This document shows positions 32,530 to 44,335 of a stretch of 64,000 bases of DNA, piece by piece; position 1 is the first letter of the stretch, and each line of letters begins with the position of its first letter. The stretch comes from Tridacna crocea (Eukaryota; Mollusca; Bivalvia; Cardiida; Cardiidae): the NCBI GenBank assembly GCA_943736015.1, contig OX031062.1, positions 52,688,962 to 52,752,961 of the forward strand. Direction: 5' to 3'. A model generated the notes under the pieces. The model saw nothing but the letters and a program-made list of their open reading frames with translations. It did not search any database and was not told the origin of the DNA. The position numbers and the translations under genes were made by a program.

Positions 32530-34053
32530 AAGTAAAGGTTGGTTAAAGCACACAGGCTAGCATGGGGTTTGGTCAGATATGTTATGCACAATATTTAAGT
32601 TTATACATGGATATACTGTTGCTTTGAGTGTACTTTGTGTATGATTATATTGTATTGTTTCTGTTTTTCTACAGAGATTATTTTACTTGCAGGGAATATT
32701 TCTTTTCAGAAGGGTATGGGAGGGTTTTTCTCTGACAGTCCATGGTAGGAAAGAGTGAGATCATTGGCAGGCAGTGTCAAACTGAAATTAAAAAGTCTTT
32801 CTATTCTATATTACATATACTGATATTCATTTTGACACATACAGTCCAATTTACCAATGACTGGAGATTTTTCTTCAGTAAATCATTATTACATTTTTTT
32901 TTCATCATGGAATTAGATTAACTTATTACCTGAAACAAATTAATGCAGAAGATGACTTAGGAAACAGCCTTGTGAAATAATGACCCATGTGAAAACATTT
33001 ATGCAAAAGATATATTTGTTTATTGCAAGCAGCTTCTCTTTCTTTCTATAATGCTCTTAAAAGTTGTCAGTTGGTTGGGAAAGTCATTGACAGAAAAAAT
33101 GTGTTAAAATTTTCAGAGAAAATTCTATAGTGTATAATATTTCACACCTACAATTTGATGTCCGATGAAATTGCTCTAATATTACTACATGAGTACAGAA
33201 TATCCTACTCCATATTGGACGATGTACATGTAGACTCCCATATGGATTTTCAAAACAAGGCAAGAGTCCAATATGGATTTTTCGAAATTAATGTATATCG
33301 ATATTTGACTGGAAGAGTAGTCTACTATAGTCTGTCATAAAAAAAGCAATTTCAAAACCATCTTCTGATACCCTTTGATTTCTTTTTTTTTATAATAAGT
33401 AAAGTTGAAATGGCCCATAGTAAAACTTGTCTTTTACTTTAAAGTCAGTATAGAAGTGTGAAATAAAGAGGTCATTTAATATGTTTGGGTACAATACTGA
33501 ATTCAATTGGATTCATACACTGCAGAATTAGTTTATATTTTGGACTTGGCTGGCACTGCATCCTAAATATAGACTGGTTCTGCAGTTTACTCTTCCAATA
33601 GAATTCCAAATTGTACGCAAGCATGTTTTCTGTTCAGAATTACAGTAACAGTACTGTGTCTTTTAAAGAAAAGATAAACAAGAAATTTACAGTGATCTTA
33701 CTATCTAAAACATAACAATGTACCTCTATATTTTTCTTTTTCATAATTTATATTATTGACGCTAGGTACATGTATATTAGCCTTGGCTGATCAGACATGG
33801 TAAGGATTTAATAGAAACATAATAGTATACTGCTTTAAAACATGGGATAGCCCATAAAGGTTTAAGTTGTTCAATCTTTTTATCCTTCTAGCTTAACCAG
33901 AGACTGAAGTCAGCTTAAGTAAGTGAGGTACATGTAGTAAAATATGACAATGCGTGAATGTAAATTGCTTAGATTATAATGGCGTTTATAGTTACTGATA
34001 CTAAATGTTGTGAAATAATAGATGACTTGAAACATGGTCAGAGAAAAGATGGT
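32530..34053. other. 3' UTR and intergenic interval of the coiled-coil gene
   Basis: AT-rich with no coding exon I can support. An AATAAA near 33463 is a candidate poly(A) signal. CTCCATATTGGAC near 33210 and GTCCAATATGGA near 33268 form an imperfect inverted repeat. A short open stretch 33884-33909 between AG and GTAAGT ends in TAA and is probably chance. Confidence 0.4.
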
Positions 34054-34252
34054 TTAACTCATTACCAAACGACAATATTTTGGGCTTGTTCAAATCGAAA
34101 GCATTTGCAGACAACAGAAGAAAATTTACAAAAAATTTGAAATTTGTTCTGTGAAGGGCAGAAAACATTGTGGGAAAAAGGAGAAAATGCTGGTTTGCAG
34201 CATGTTGTCCTTTTCCCACAATGTTTTCTAGAGGCTTCTTTTTCAGGGTTAA
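34054..34252 (+). mobile_element. TTAA MITE, right end truncated
   Basis: TTAA at the left, hairpin tip GGTTTGCAGC. After CAGGGTTAA it runs into unrelated DNA with its own small hairpin (GGCCTGCACACCCTGTGCAGG). Confidence 0.88.
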
Positions 34253-34548
34253 TGCATATGGAAAAAGCATCGACTTCTGTTGGCCTGCACACCCTGTGCA
34301 GGCCCATATGGGTGGAAACATTTTTGCTATCAATATTTTTTTTTCTCTGCATATCAGAGAGCCATTTTGTCTCATGCATTTTGGATAAAATGGATCAGTA
34401 TTGTGTGCTTAGTTTAATGCATTGTGAAGATAGTGTAAACCCCCTTTTCTAGGACTGTGGTTCATTTACATGTGTGTTTATATATATGTGTAGTTACAGT
34501 AGACATGTTGAATAACTTAAGATGTACATGTTTTTTTTTTTTTTATCA

Positions 34549-34790
34549 TACGCTTTGCCAAATGACAAAATTCTAGTCTGGTCCAAATTGAAAGCATTTT
34601 CAGGCTACAAAATAAATGTGACTGAAGAATTGAAATGACTGAAGAATTGAAATATGGTTTGAGAAGGGTAGAAAACATTGTGGGAAAAGGAGAAAATGCT
34701 GGTTACCAGCATTTTCTCCTTTTACCACGATGTTTTCAAAAGGCTTCTGTCCAAGAGTCATTAATGTCTGCATTGTGTGGTTAAGGGTTG
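34549..34790 (+). mobile_element. TTAA MITE, near-complete copy with a short internal duplication
   Basis: GACTGAAGAATTGAAAT is doubled near 34620-34655. Hairpin intact except TTTTACCACGA; TTAA ends decayed. Confidence 0.88.
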
Positions 34791-34921
34791 AGAAATGTAG
34801 CCAAGAAACATTATTGCTTGAGTTGTAGATTGCTTGTTTGTCTTATTTAAGCTGAAGTTTTTACTAAAATTGATACCAGACACCCACTTTTCTTTATTTT
34901 TAGGTCACTTTCTATCACACT

Positions 34922-35215
34922 GTCTCTTTATCAGATGAGATAATTACCAATTTCTCCAAATTGAAAGTATTTGCAGATGACAAAATATTTTTTGCTTGAA
35001 TAGAAATATTTTTCTTTGAAAGGATAGATAGGTAAAAGGAGAAAATGCTGACAAAATATTTATTGCTTGAATAGAACTTTTTTTTTTTGAAAGGATGGAG
35101 TGGTAAAAGGAGAAAATGCGGCCTTACTAGACTTTTCTTCTTTTCCCGGAATGTTTTTAGAAGCTCTCTCCCTGAGGTCCGTTAAACATTGGATTTAGTA
35201 TTTGGTAAATGTTAA
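34922..35215 (+). mobile_element. TTAA MITE with a tandem duplication of about 75 bp
   Basis: ATTGAAAGTATTTGCAGATG is the usual arm. The block from TTGCTTGAATAGAA to AGGAGAAAATGC then occurs twice. It ends GGTAAATGTTAA. Confidence 0.75.
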
Positions 35216-35554
35216 TTACGAAACTTTTTCATACCTTTCATGCAAGGCTCACAGCTTATGAATTGGCCCTCATAAGCAATCTGTCCCTTTGCCTCAATGT
35301 TTTAAAATGCATGTATTTGTTTAACATACTTCAGTTTAAGTAAATTAAGGATATTTTGTACGGTCTGCAACATGCTAATGTGTCAGAAGTTTGTGAATTG
35401 TGAAAGCTGGCATTGAAATGTCTTAACCTTTACTTCAAAGTTTTGAGTATGAAAAGTCATTCAGGTTAACATCCTTGGAACCCAAGTTTAAGCATTACGT
35501 TACTCTCCATTCATAATACAGAATGATTCGAAACTGGGTCAGCGAGGATGTAGG

Positions 35555-35733
35555 GTTAAAGGCTTTTGGAAACATTATTCAGAGGGGAGAAAATGTTGTT
35601 TACCAAAATCTTTTTCCTTTTTGTATAATACCTTCTATCCTTTCGAAGAATAATTCCACCATTTTAGCCACTCTTAGTTTGTCATTTTTGAATGTTTTTG
35701 ATTTGAACCAGTCCAAAAATTTTATCATTTCAG
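35555..35733 (-). mobile_element. TTAA MITE, decayed copy
   Basis: GGCTTTTGGAAACATTATTC, GAGAAAATGTTGTTTACC and GAACCAGTCCAAAAATTTT remain. Confidence 0.65.
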
Positions 35734-35870
35734 TTTACCAAGATTTATTCATACTACTGCATTATTGCTTAATTGTATATATGCTGTGAATAATATGTAA
35801 ACTGTGTCAGTATACTGCTTCTGCTTTGTATAAATCACTTATATTGTAGTACATTTGAATTCGGTCCAAA

Positions 35871-35913
35871 ATGGCCAGCCTATGGAATACACGGCAGTGG
35901 CCCCTCAGGACAA
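35871..35913 (+). CDS. Possible first coding exon of the gene ending at 42494
   Basis: ATG in good context (CCAAAATGG) opens 14 codons (MASLWNTRQWPLRT) to a weak GTGGCT donor at 35914. A MITE begins eight bases later. The only support is the start context, the Trp-rich sequence and its place upstream of the exons at 40017 and 42366. Its end phase (1) does not match the phase-0 start at 40017, so at least one intervening exon would be needed. It may be chance. Confidence 0.22.
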
Positions 35914-35921
35914 GTGGCTGC

Positions 35922-36151
35922 TTAACTCTTTACTAAACAACAAATTTGTAGACTTTTGTCCAAATTGAAAGCACTTGCAGAAGACAAAATAAATATGGCT
36001 TCAAAATTGAAATTTGTTACGGGAAGGGTAGAAAACTTTGTGGGAAGAGGAGAAAATGCTGGTCATCAGCATTTTCTCCTTTTCCTACAATGTTTTCAAA
36101 TGGCTTTTTCTCAGGGCCGTTAAAAGTCGGGATTGTGTAGTAAAGAGTTAA
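35922..36151 (+). mobile_element. TTAA MITE, complete copy
   Basis: TTAA at both ends; hairpin with GGTCATCAGC tip. 36152-36483 shows nothing further. Confidence 0.93.
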
Positions 36152-36483
36152 GATATAGATGACTACACTCAAGGCTCAGAATATTTGAATTAACGTAATG
36201 GTTGTATAATGGATGTGATTGCTTAACACAAGTGACTAATAACGCAGGTTTGACATACAGATTGATTTTGTCCAGGCAATAGCTCAGTCTTCAAATATAC
36301 AGAAATTTAAGCTCAGGGGTAACTGGTTGTAAGTTGGCCAATTCTTTCTGAGGGTTGATGATTGTAAAGGCAACAGGGTTCATTCCTCTCTCACTGTCGA
36401 AAATTATTTCGACAATAGTGATGTATGAAAGCAGCTGATGGCTGGAAAATATTATTTTGCCAATGATGTGTGCAAAACAAACT

Positions 36484-39035
36484 TATCAGACAATGACGAC
36501 TTTTGACGACCCTGGGAAAGAACCCTTTTGAAAACATTGTGGGAAAAGGAGAAAATGCTGGTTACACATTTTTAGCTCACCTGAGCACGAAGTGCTCATG
36601 GTGAGCTATTGTGATCGTGCTGTGTCCGGCGTCCGGCGTGCGTCGTGCGTCGTGCGTCGTCCGTCGTCAACTTTTTACCTTGTGTACACTCTACAGGCCA
36701 CAGTTTTGGTCGGATACTCATGAAAGTTGGTCAGGATGTTGGTCTCGATGAAATCTCGGACGAGTTCGAAAATGGGTCATGTGGGGTCAAAAACTAGGTC
36801 ACTAGGTCAAATCTTAGAAAAACCTTGTGTACGCGCTAGAGGCCACATTTTGAGTCGGATACTCATGAAAGTTGGTCAGGATGTTTGTCTCGATAATATC
36901 TGGGACGAGTTCGAAAATGGGTCACGTGGGGTCAAAAACTAGGTCACTAGGTCAAATCTTAGAAAAACCTTGTGTACGCTCTAGAGGCCGCATTTTGAGT
37001 CCGATACTCATGAAAGTTGGTCAGGATGTTTGTCTTGATGATATCTCGAATGAGTTCGAAAATGGGTCAGGTAGGGTCAAAAACTAGGTCACCAGGTCAA
37101 ATCTTAGAAAAACCTTGTGTACGCTCTAGAGGCCGCATTTTCAGTTGGATACTCATGAAAGTTGGTCAGGATGTTTGTCTCGATGATATCTCAGACAAGT
37201 TCGAAAGTGGGTCACGTGGGGTCAAAAACTAGGTCACCAGGTCAAATCTTAGAAAAACCTTGTGTACGCTCTAGAGGCCACATTTTCAGTCGGATACTCA
37301 TGAAAGTTGGTCAGGATGTTTTTCTTGATGATGTCTCGGACGAGTTCGAAAGTGGGTCACGTGGGGTCAAAAACTAGGTCACCAGTTCAAATCTTAGAAA
37401 ACTCTTTTGTACGCTCTAGAGGCCACATTTTCAGTCGGATACTCATGAAAGTTGGTCAGGATGTTTGTCTGGATAATATCTCGGACGAGTTCGAAAGTGG
37501 GTCACGTGGGGTCAAAAACTAGGTCACCAGTTCAAATCTTAGAAAAACCTTTTGTACGCTCTAGAGGCCACACATTTTCAGTCGGATACTCATGAAAGTT
37601 GGTCAGGATGTTTGTCTGGATGATATCTCGGATGATTTTGAAAATGGGTCACGTGGGGTCAAAAACTAGGTCACTAGGTCAAATCTTAGAAAAACCTTTT
37701 GTAGGCTCTAGAGGCCACATTTTCAGTTGGATACTCATGAAAGTTGGTCAGGATGTTTGTCTGGATGATATCTCGGACAAGTTTGAAAATGGGTCACGTG
37801 GGGTCAAAAACTAGGTCACTAGGTCAAATCTTAGAAAAACCTTTTGTACGCTCTAGAGGCCACATTTTCAGTTGGATACTCATGAAAATTGGTCAGGATG
37901 TTTGTCTTGATGATATCTCGGATGAGTTTGAAAATGGGTCACGTGGGGTCAAAAACTAGGTCACTAGGTCAAATCTTAGAAAAACCTTTTGTAGGCTCTA
38001 GAGGCCACATTTTCAGTTGGATACTCATGAAAGTTGGTCAGGATGTTTGCCTGGATGATATCTCGGACAAGAACGAAAATGGGTCATGTGGGGTCAAAAA
38101 CTAGGTCACTAGGTCAAATGTTAGAAAAACCTTTTGTAGGCTCTAGAGGCCACATTTTCAGTCCGAAACTCTTGTAAGTTGGTCAGAATGTTTGTCTTGA
38201 TGATATCTCAGACAGGTTTGAAAATGGGTCATTGGGGGTTAAAAACTAGGTCACCAGGTCAAATCTTAGAAAAACCTTGTATATGCTCTGGATGCCACAT
38301 TTTCAGTCCAACACTCTTGAAAATTAGTCAGAATGTTTGCCTTTATAATATCTTGGATGAGTTTGAAAATGGGTCATGTTGGGTCAAAAACTGGGTCAAT
38401 AGGTCAAATGTTATAAACACCTTTTGTATGCTCTGGAGGACACATTTTCAGTCTGATACTCCTAAAACTTGTTCATAATATTTGTCCTGGTGATACCTTG
38501 AATGAGTTTGAAAATGGGTCATGTGGAGTCAAAAACTAGGTCAATGGGTCAAATATTAGAAAAACCTTGTGTACACTCCAGAGGCTACATTTTCTGCCTG
38601 ATACTCTTCAGACTTGGTCAGAATGTTTGTTTTGGTGATGTCTCAAAAGAGTTTGATAATGGGTATTTGTCGGGTCCAAAACTAGGTCACTTGATGAAAT
38701 CTTAGAAAAACCTTTTGTACACTGTAGAGGCCACATTTTCAGTCCAATACTCATGAAACTTGGCCAGAATGTTTGTCTTACTGATATCTCAAAAGTGTTT
38801 GATGATGGGTAATGTCTGATAAAAAACTAGGTCACTGGGAAACTAGATAGTGCATGTTTGGTCAATAAACTCAGGTGAGCGATTTCAGGGCCATCATGGC
38901 CCTCTTGTCTCCTTTTTCCACAATGTTTTCTACCCCATCAAGGAAAAAATTCCCCATTTGAGCCACACTGAAATTATCTTCTGCAATTGGTTTCAAATTG
39001 GACAAGGATATTTTTATTTGGTGGTAAAGGCTTAA
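36484..39035 (-). mobile_element. TTAA MITE split in its hairpin by a Helitron-like element
   Basis: The left half (36484-36570) runs to GCTGGTTACACAT; the right half (38908-39035) resumes at TCTCCTTTTTCCACAATG and ends GGTAAAGGCTTAA. The 145-bp-repeat element lies between. Confidence 0.88.
36571..38907 (+). mobile_element. Helitron-like element with about fifteen 145-bp repeats
   Basis: The 5' end TTTTTAGCTCACCTGAGC carries the hairpin GAGCACGAAGTGCTC and a CGTCGTGCGTCG leader. About fifteen units follow, spaced about 145 bp (AAGTTGGTCAGGATGTT near 36724, 36870, 37015, 37160 and on). The 3' end is CTCAGGTGAGC, the inverse of the 5' end, then GGGCCATCATGGCCCTCTTG. Units 1-9 are nearly identical; later ones drift. 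There is no target duplication, and it is inserted in a MITE hairpin. Its ORFs of 71 codons recur only because the unit repeats. Confidence 0.85.
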
Positions 39036-39199
39036 GGAAAGCAGTAATACAGCTATATCGGCTGCCTTGATGAGATGAAGGCTGAAAACTGCTTTGCATC
39101 TTTTTTGCACACTGCTTTAACAGTATTCAAATAAGAAATTTTGGCCAAGAAGCAGCAGTACTTTGTTCTTCTTCATTATGTTCATTGTACTGGTCAATC

Positions 39200-39375
39200 A
39201 TTTTTGAAACAAACTTATGATTTTGCGACCCCCACGAAATATTAAAGAGGGCTTTTTGAAATCTAAGAGGGCTTTTTGAAATCTTGATGAGAAATAGGGT
39301 ACCAGTAAATGCTTTTCATCATTTTCTCCTTGTCTCACAATGTTCCAAAGACAATGCCAACCATTTGAGCCATGA
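39200..39375 (-). mobile_element. TTAA MITE, decayed copy with a 20-bp tandem repeat
   Basis: AAGAGGGCTTTTTGAAATCT occurs twice near 39245-39285. CATTTTCTCCTTGTCTCAC and the CATTTGAGCCATG arm remain. 39376-39827 is AT-rich with nothing recognised. Confidence 0.6.
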
Positions 39376-39827
39376 CTACAGCTAATTACTGTACACATGG
39401 ATATATTCACATGTTGAAAAATTTGCGAATTACTGATAAAAGGCTTTTTGCATATGGAAATGTTTGTGAATTTAAGACACTCTTTATTTGTTGTAAAAAA
39501 TGCAAACTGAAAAGTTTGCAAACTTTACAAATTCACAAAATCACAAAAATTTCCATTTTACAGAAATTTCCTTTTATATACAGTAACTTTTTTTGGAATA
39601 ATTAATGTTTGTCATTATCGTTTAATGCTGTCAGATTTTCTTAATGTGAAATTTTTGTACAGATTTTAACGTTACGTTTTATATAGAACTAGTCAGTATA
39701 AGTAGGCTTGTTTATACATGTATACCAGTAATTGTTCTCTCACCAGCAAATAATCAGTTAATTGCTATGTTTTTTCACAAGAATATTTTTGGTTATTATA
39801 TATTATAGTGCTAATATATAGAGGATA

Positions 39828-39983
39828 TTTGTTTTTTTCAGTGAAGGATTGAAATTTATTTCATCGAGTGGACACCATCGGTAATATTTTCACGAGTGGC
39901 ACAGCCACTCGTGAAAATATTACCAATGGTCTTCACGAGATGAAATAAATTTTGAACTTTCACCAAAAAAAAAACAAATATTC
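39828..39983. repeat. Palindromic hairpin element, about 150 bp
   Basis: AATATTTTCACGAGTGGC and GCCACTCGTGAAAATATT meet at the centre near 39906. The match extends outward through ATTTATTTCATCGAG/CACGAGATGAAATAAAT to the AACAAATATTC end. The arms are too long to be chance. Confidence 0.75.
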
Positions 39984-40016
39984 TATTTATTTCATACTTT
40001 TAACCCTTACTGGGAG

Positions 40017-42494
40017 GAGCTTTATCAAAATCCAGTAGAGTTCTTTTCCGTTATTCCCCATGGTGTACCCCTCTGGGATAGCAACACATTACAATATTAC
40101 GTCAAGCGCGAGAAATGTAAGGTATGTGATGTCATATTTCACAGCTGGTTGTGAGGCACGCGCAATTTACCTAGGCAACAAGAACATGAAAATTGGTATT
40201 TTCGCTGGTGGTACCAGTGTAAGATAAAAAAATATTTTCACTGCTATTTCTCGATATCCTACCGGAAAGGATGACTATTTTTGTACAAGATAGTTTTATG
40301 AACTAAATTGACATTTTGAATTTTTGTCATATTTCGATTGACACAAAAAGGTTTTGTGAACAGCATAGATCAAGATCAGACTGCAGAGAACAAACGGTCT
40401 TTCTTTGAGATTACATGTACATGTAGTATGGTTTATCAATCGCTTTACTAGCCAGTCTACTAGTATTATTCAGCAAAATTGAACTTTTTTTAACCCTTTA
40501 TTAAACAGTCCCTGGTTTTTATGACCCAAAGGAAGAAGACTTATGAAAACATTGTGGGAAAAGGAGAAAATGCTGGTTAGCAGCATTTTTAGCTCTACTG
40601 GCTTTCAGACAGCAGAGCTTATGTCATGGCGTGGTTTCCGTCGTCCGCCCATCCGTCTGTCTGTCCGTCTGTTAGGGTTGTAGGGTTAGGGTTTGTGGGG
40701 TTAGGGTTAGCTTGTGGGGTTAACTTTGTGGGGTTATTTGGGTGTATTGAATAAAGAGCAATTCGACAGTACAGTATGGGAAAAGTAGCTATTTCAAGTT
40801 GAAAATTTCTAATCCTTGTTTACGCGATAAAGTCTGCAATTGTTGCCTTATTTTTGTGAAACTTGCACAGTTTGTTTATCTCATCAATAGCTTCAACCCT
40901 ATTGATTTTGAAGAAAATCCAACAAACGGTATGGGAAAAGTAGCCCTTTCAAGTTGAAAATTTCTAATTCATGTTTACACAATAAAGTTGGTCTTTCTTG
41001 TCAGATTTTCATGAAAATCACACAGTTTTTTTTATCTTATCAGTAGCTTCAACCCAATTTATTTTGAGAAAAATCCAACCAACAGTATGGGAAAAGTAGC
41101 CATTTCAAGTTGAAAATTTCAAATTCTTGTTTACGGGATAAAATGTGCATTTGTTATTAGATTTTTGTGAAACTTGCACGGTTTGTTTATCTCGCCAAAA
41201 GCTTCAACAGCATCGATTTTGAAATAAACCCAACAAACAGTATGGGAAAAGTAGCCATTTCAAGTTAAAAATTACCAATTCTTGTTTACGCATTAAAATA
41301 TGCATTTCTTGTGTATTTCTTGTGTACGTGATAAAGTCTGCATTTGTTATCAGATTTTTGTGAAACTTGCAGAGTTTGTTTATCTTATCAATAGCTTCAA
41401 CCCTATCGATTTTGAAAAAAAATCAGACAAACAGTATGGGAAAAGAAGCCATTTCAAGTTGAAAATTTTGATTTCTTATTTAACCCATTACCAAACGACA
41501 ATATTTCAGGCTGGTCCAAATCAAAAGCATTTGCAGACGACAAATTAAAAGTGACTGAAAATTAAAAATTTGTTTTGTGACGAGAAGAAAACATTGTGGG
41601 AAGAGGAGAAAATGCTGGTTACATTTTCTCCTTTTCCCACAATGTTTTCTAAAGGCTTCTTTCTCAGGGTCGTCAAAAGTAGGGATTGTGTGATAATGGG
41701 TTAATCTGTTGAAGTCGGCATTTCTGGTTTTAATCATTGTATTTTTTTTTCTTTTTGCATCATGAATTCATAGTGTATGCTAGAATAAAAGCAAAATCTC
41801 TGCCAGTAGAGCGATATCAGGCCCTTCAGGGCCTTCTAGTTTCCTTTTACCACAATGTTTTCTACACTTCTATACATAAGATTCAATTTTTGAGTCGTCT
41901 GCAAATGCTTTCAATTTGGATGAATCTAAAATTGTGTCATTTGGTAAAAGGCTAGCTATTTATCAAACTACAAAATTTTTAATGTACTAAACTTTGGGAC
42001 CTGTCCATATTAGAAGCATTCACAATCTAAAACTTAGCATAGCCCAAATGAAAGAGTTTGCCATTAATTGGTAGAAAACATTACTGGAAAAGGAAGATGC
42101 TCTTTACACATTTTTTAAAGACTTCTTCCGTAAGGAGGACAAAATGTTCTTGCAGACTTTCTAGGAATAGAAGATAATGTACATTTAGTTGCATGATAAC
42201 GTGTTCTATACCATTTATAATTCCAGATAATCTATTATCAAACATCAAATAAGTGAATATGTGATCAGGTGGAAAGGTAATATCACTATGGCCTTATAGC
42301 AGTCCACAATTTTCCACTAAAATCACACTTCCACTAAATCACACTTTCATTTATATCTGTTGCAGGTAGGGACTGTGAACCCTCAGACGGCAGAAGATCG
42401 ACTCCGAGCCCATCCCGTCACAAAAAATGTATACATGCCTCGTCGTATGTTTCCTGTCGAACAATATGACAAAGCGGACGTGCAAGCTAAATAA
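40017..42494 (+). CDS. Last two exons of an unrecognised gene
   Basis: Exons 40017-40121 (35 codons) and 42366-42494 (42 codons plus TAA) are both phase 0, with a GTATGT donor and a TTGCAG acceptor. The joined sequence is ELYQNPVEFFSVIPHGV..., YYVKREKCKVGTVNPQTAED..., YMPRRMFPVEQYDKADVQAK. It is not low-complexity and has many Pro, Tyr and charged residues. The acceptor of the first exon (CTGGGAG) is weak, and the frame stays open upstream of it. Upstream exons are uncertain (see 35871). I do not recognise the family; it could be a small mitochondrial or ciliary protein, but that is only an impression. The intron holds a MITE and a Helitron-like element nested in each other. Confidence 0.6.
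40588..41839 (+). mobile_element. Helitron-like element with 153-bp repeats, second copy
   Basis: Same ends as 3681-4807 (TTTTTAGCTCTACTGGC; GCCAGTAGAGC; GGCCCTTCAGGGCCTTCTAG). The leader includes a TAGGGTTAGGG patch near 40675-40710. About five core units; interrupted by a TTAA MITE at 41480-41704. Confidence 0.82.
41480..41704 (+). mobile_element. TTAA MITE nested in the 153-bp-repeat element
   Basis: TTAA at both ends; hairpin tip shortened (GCTGGTTACATTTTC). This is the innermost of three nested insertions. Confidence 0.92.
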
Positions 42495-42605
42495 TGGTGT
42501 GCTGTAGTTTTGTGAACTGTGATAACTTTATTCTGTGATAATCATAAATCAAAATCTCTCATTTTCTCCTTCCATTTAGAGCCCAATTTGTAGCAGATAA
42601 CTATT

Positions 42606-42953
42606 TTAAAGTCTTTACCGAACGACAAAAGTTTATAGAATGGACCAAAGACATCAAAATAAAAGTAACAAAAATTTTGAAATTTGTTTTGTGAAGGGTA
42701 GAAAACATTGTGGGAAAAGGAGGAAATGCTGGTTACCAATAACAATCCCTGATTTTAGCAACCCTGAGGAAGCAGCCTTTTAAAAACGTAGAAAAAGGAG
42801 AAAATGCTGGTAAACAGCATTTTCTCCTTTTTCCTGCAATGTTTTCTACTCTACCCAAAACAAACGTCAATTTTTGTGTCACATTAATTTTGTTGTCTGC
42901 AAACATTTTGAATTTGGAGGAGTCTAAGATTTTTTCGTTTGGTAAAGACTTAA
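42606..42953. mobile_element. Chimeric TTAA MITE: plus left half joined to a whole minus copy
   Basis: TTAA at both ends. A plus left arm and half hairpin end at GGTTACCAATA, where a minus copy (CAATCCCTGATTTTAGC) with its own hairpin begins. Both outer ends carry the AAATT-type arm. Confidence 0.85.
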
Positions 42954-43000
42954 ACTGCATGTCCTAGGTGTTGTTGCGCTGAGCCCTTCTGTTTAATTTG

Positions 43001-43228
43001 TTAAACCATTTACCAGACTACAAAATTTTAACCTTTTCCAAATTGGAAGCATTTGCAGACAACAATGTCAATTTAGTTAAAATGGTATGATGTTTCTTTG
43101 ATAGGGTAGAAAACATTGTGGGTAAAGGAGAAAATGCAAGTTTCCAGCATTTCCTCCTATTCACACAATGTTTTAAAAAGGCTCCTTTTCCAGGTTGTTA
43201 GAAGTCAGCATTGTGAGGTGAAGGGTAA
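43001..43228 (+). mobile_element. TTAA MITE, complete copy
   Basis: TTAA at the left, GTAA at the right; hairpin with changed tip (GCAAGTTTCCAGC). Confidence 0.88.
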
Positions 43229-43298
43229 ATACACAAAGTATTACTTATTTGTTTTCTAAAAACAGTTCTTGATTTTGAAATTTAGCCTGTTGTTTCTG

Positions 43299-43511
43299 TT
43301 AAACCCATTACCGCACAATCCCGTGTTTTCACGATCCTGTAGAAGAAGGCTTTTGAAAACATTGTGGGGAAGGGAGAAAATGCTGGTAACTAGCATTTTT
43401 TCCTTTTTCAATAATGTTTTCTTCCCCATTAAAAACAAAACTTATCCTTTCAGTTACATTTAATTTGTTATATGGACCAGTCTAAATTTTTGTCATTTGG
43501 TAAAGAGTTAA
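43299..43511 (-). mobile_element. TTAA MITE, complete copy
   Basis: TTAA at both ends; hairpin GGTAACTAGC. About 20 bp are missing from the right arm. Confidence 0.92.
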
Positions 43512-43765
43512 CTGTGTGTTATGGAGAAGTTAAGCACTTCTCTAGAAAAAAAAATACATGTAGATAATTTTTCACAGTATTATTAGGTTTTGTTTTTGCT
43601 TTGTTTTCAGTCATTTGTTTCAAGAAAAGTGATGGTTAGATTGTGTGGAAGTTTAGCCCTATATTAATAAATGAGTAAATTTTTTTTATTGAATTAATTT
43701 TTTTTTTCAATAAATTTTAGACTTGTCATGATTAAAAGTATTTGCAGACAACAACAAAAAAAAAT

Positions 43766-43980
43766 TTAACCCTTTACCAAACGATCCCTGGTTTTAACTA
43801 CTCCCAGGAAGAAGCCTTCTGTAAACACTGTAGGAAAAGGAGAAAATGCTGGTGACCAGCATTTTCTCCTTTTCCGACAATGTTTTCTTATCTTCCAAAG
43901 TCAAGTATCAATTTTTTAGTCATCTGCAAAATTTCTTCAGTTGGACCAGTCTAAGATTCTGTCTTTTGGTAAAGAGTTAT
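43766..43980 (-). mobile_element. TTAA MITE, complete copy
   Basis: TTAA at the left, TTAT at the right; hairpin GGTGACC. A left-end scrap of another copy (TTTTAGACTTGTC) lies just before it at 43715-43760 and another scrap follows to about 44105. Confidence 0.9.
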
Positions 43981-44335
43981 GGGTGAATAGTCTTTGCAGG
44001 TTATAGAACTTTTTGTAAAAAAAATTTTCTCTGTTTTTCACTGTTTTTTAGAAGCTTTAAGCTTTTTTTCGTAGTTGTTAACACTCAGAATTGTTTGGTA
44101 AACTGAAAACAAAATTTTGGCAGTTATTGGCAAGACTTACGTTTTTAATGACAACAAAAATTGTTGTTGTTGTTGTTTTTAATGAGGACTTTACATTATG
44201 CTTGCCTGCATACAGCTCATCATGAGATATAGTGGTCAATTAGTAATCTTGATAGGTAAAATGATAACACGACATGTATTTCTGTAATAATTAAAGTACA
44301 ACACAGTATTAATGAGAAAAGTGGTATTAAAATAT

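Larger units (their letters stand above)
40490..41953 (-). mobile_element. TTAA MITE split in its hairpin by a 153-bp-repeat element
   Basis: The left half (40490-40587) runs to GCTGGTTAGCAGCAT; the right half resumes after 41839 (TCCTTTTACCACAATG) and ends GGTAAAAGGCTAG. Confidence 0.85.

Noticed and set aside
36727-38705. A row of 71-codon ORFs (MVRMFVSMISRTS...) as a protein repeat family
   Set aside because: The unit is about 145 bp, not a multiple of three, so the frame shifts each unit. The ORFs simply mirror the tandem DNA repeat.
40670-40735. Internal telomere-like TAGGGTTAGGG patch
   Set aside because: Only a few irregular units inside the leader of a Helitron-like element; too short and degenerate for a telomere relic.
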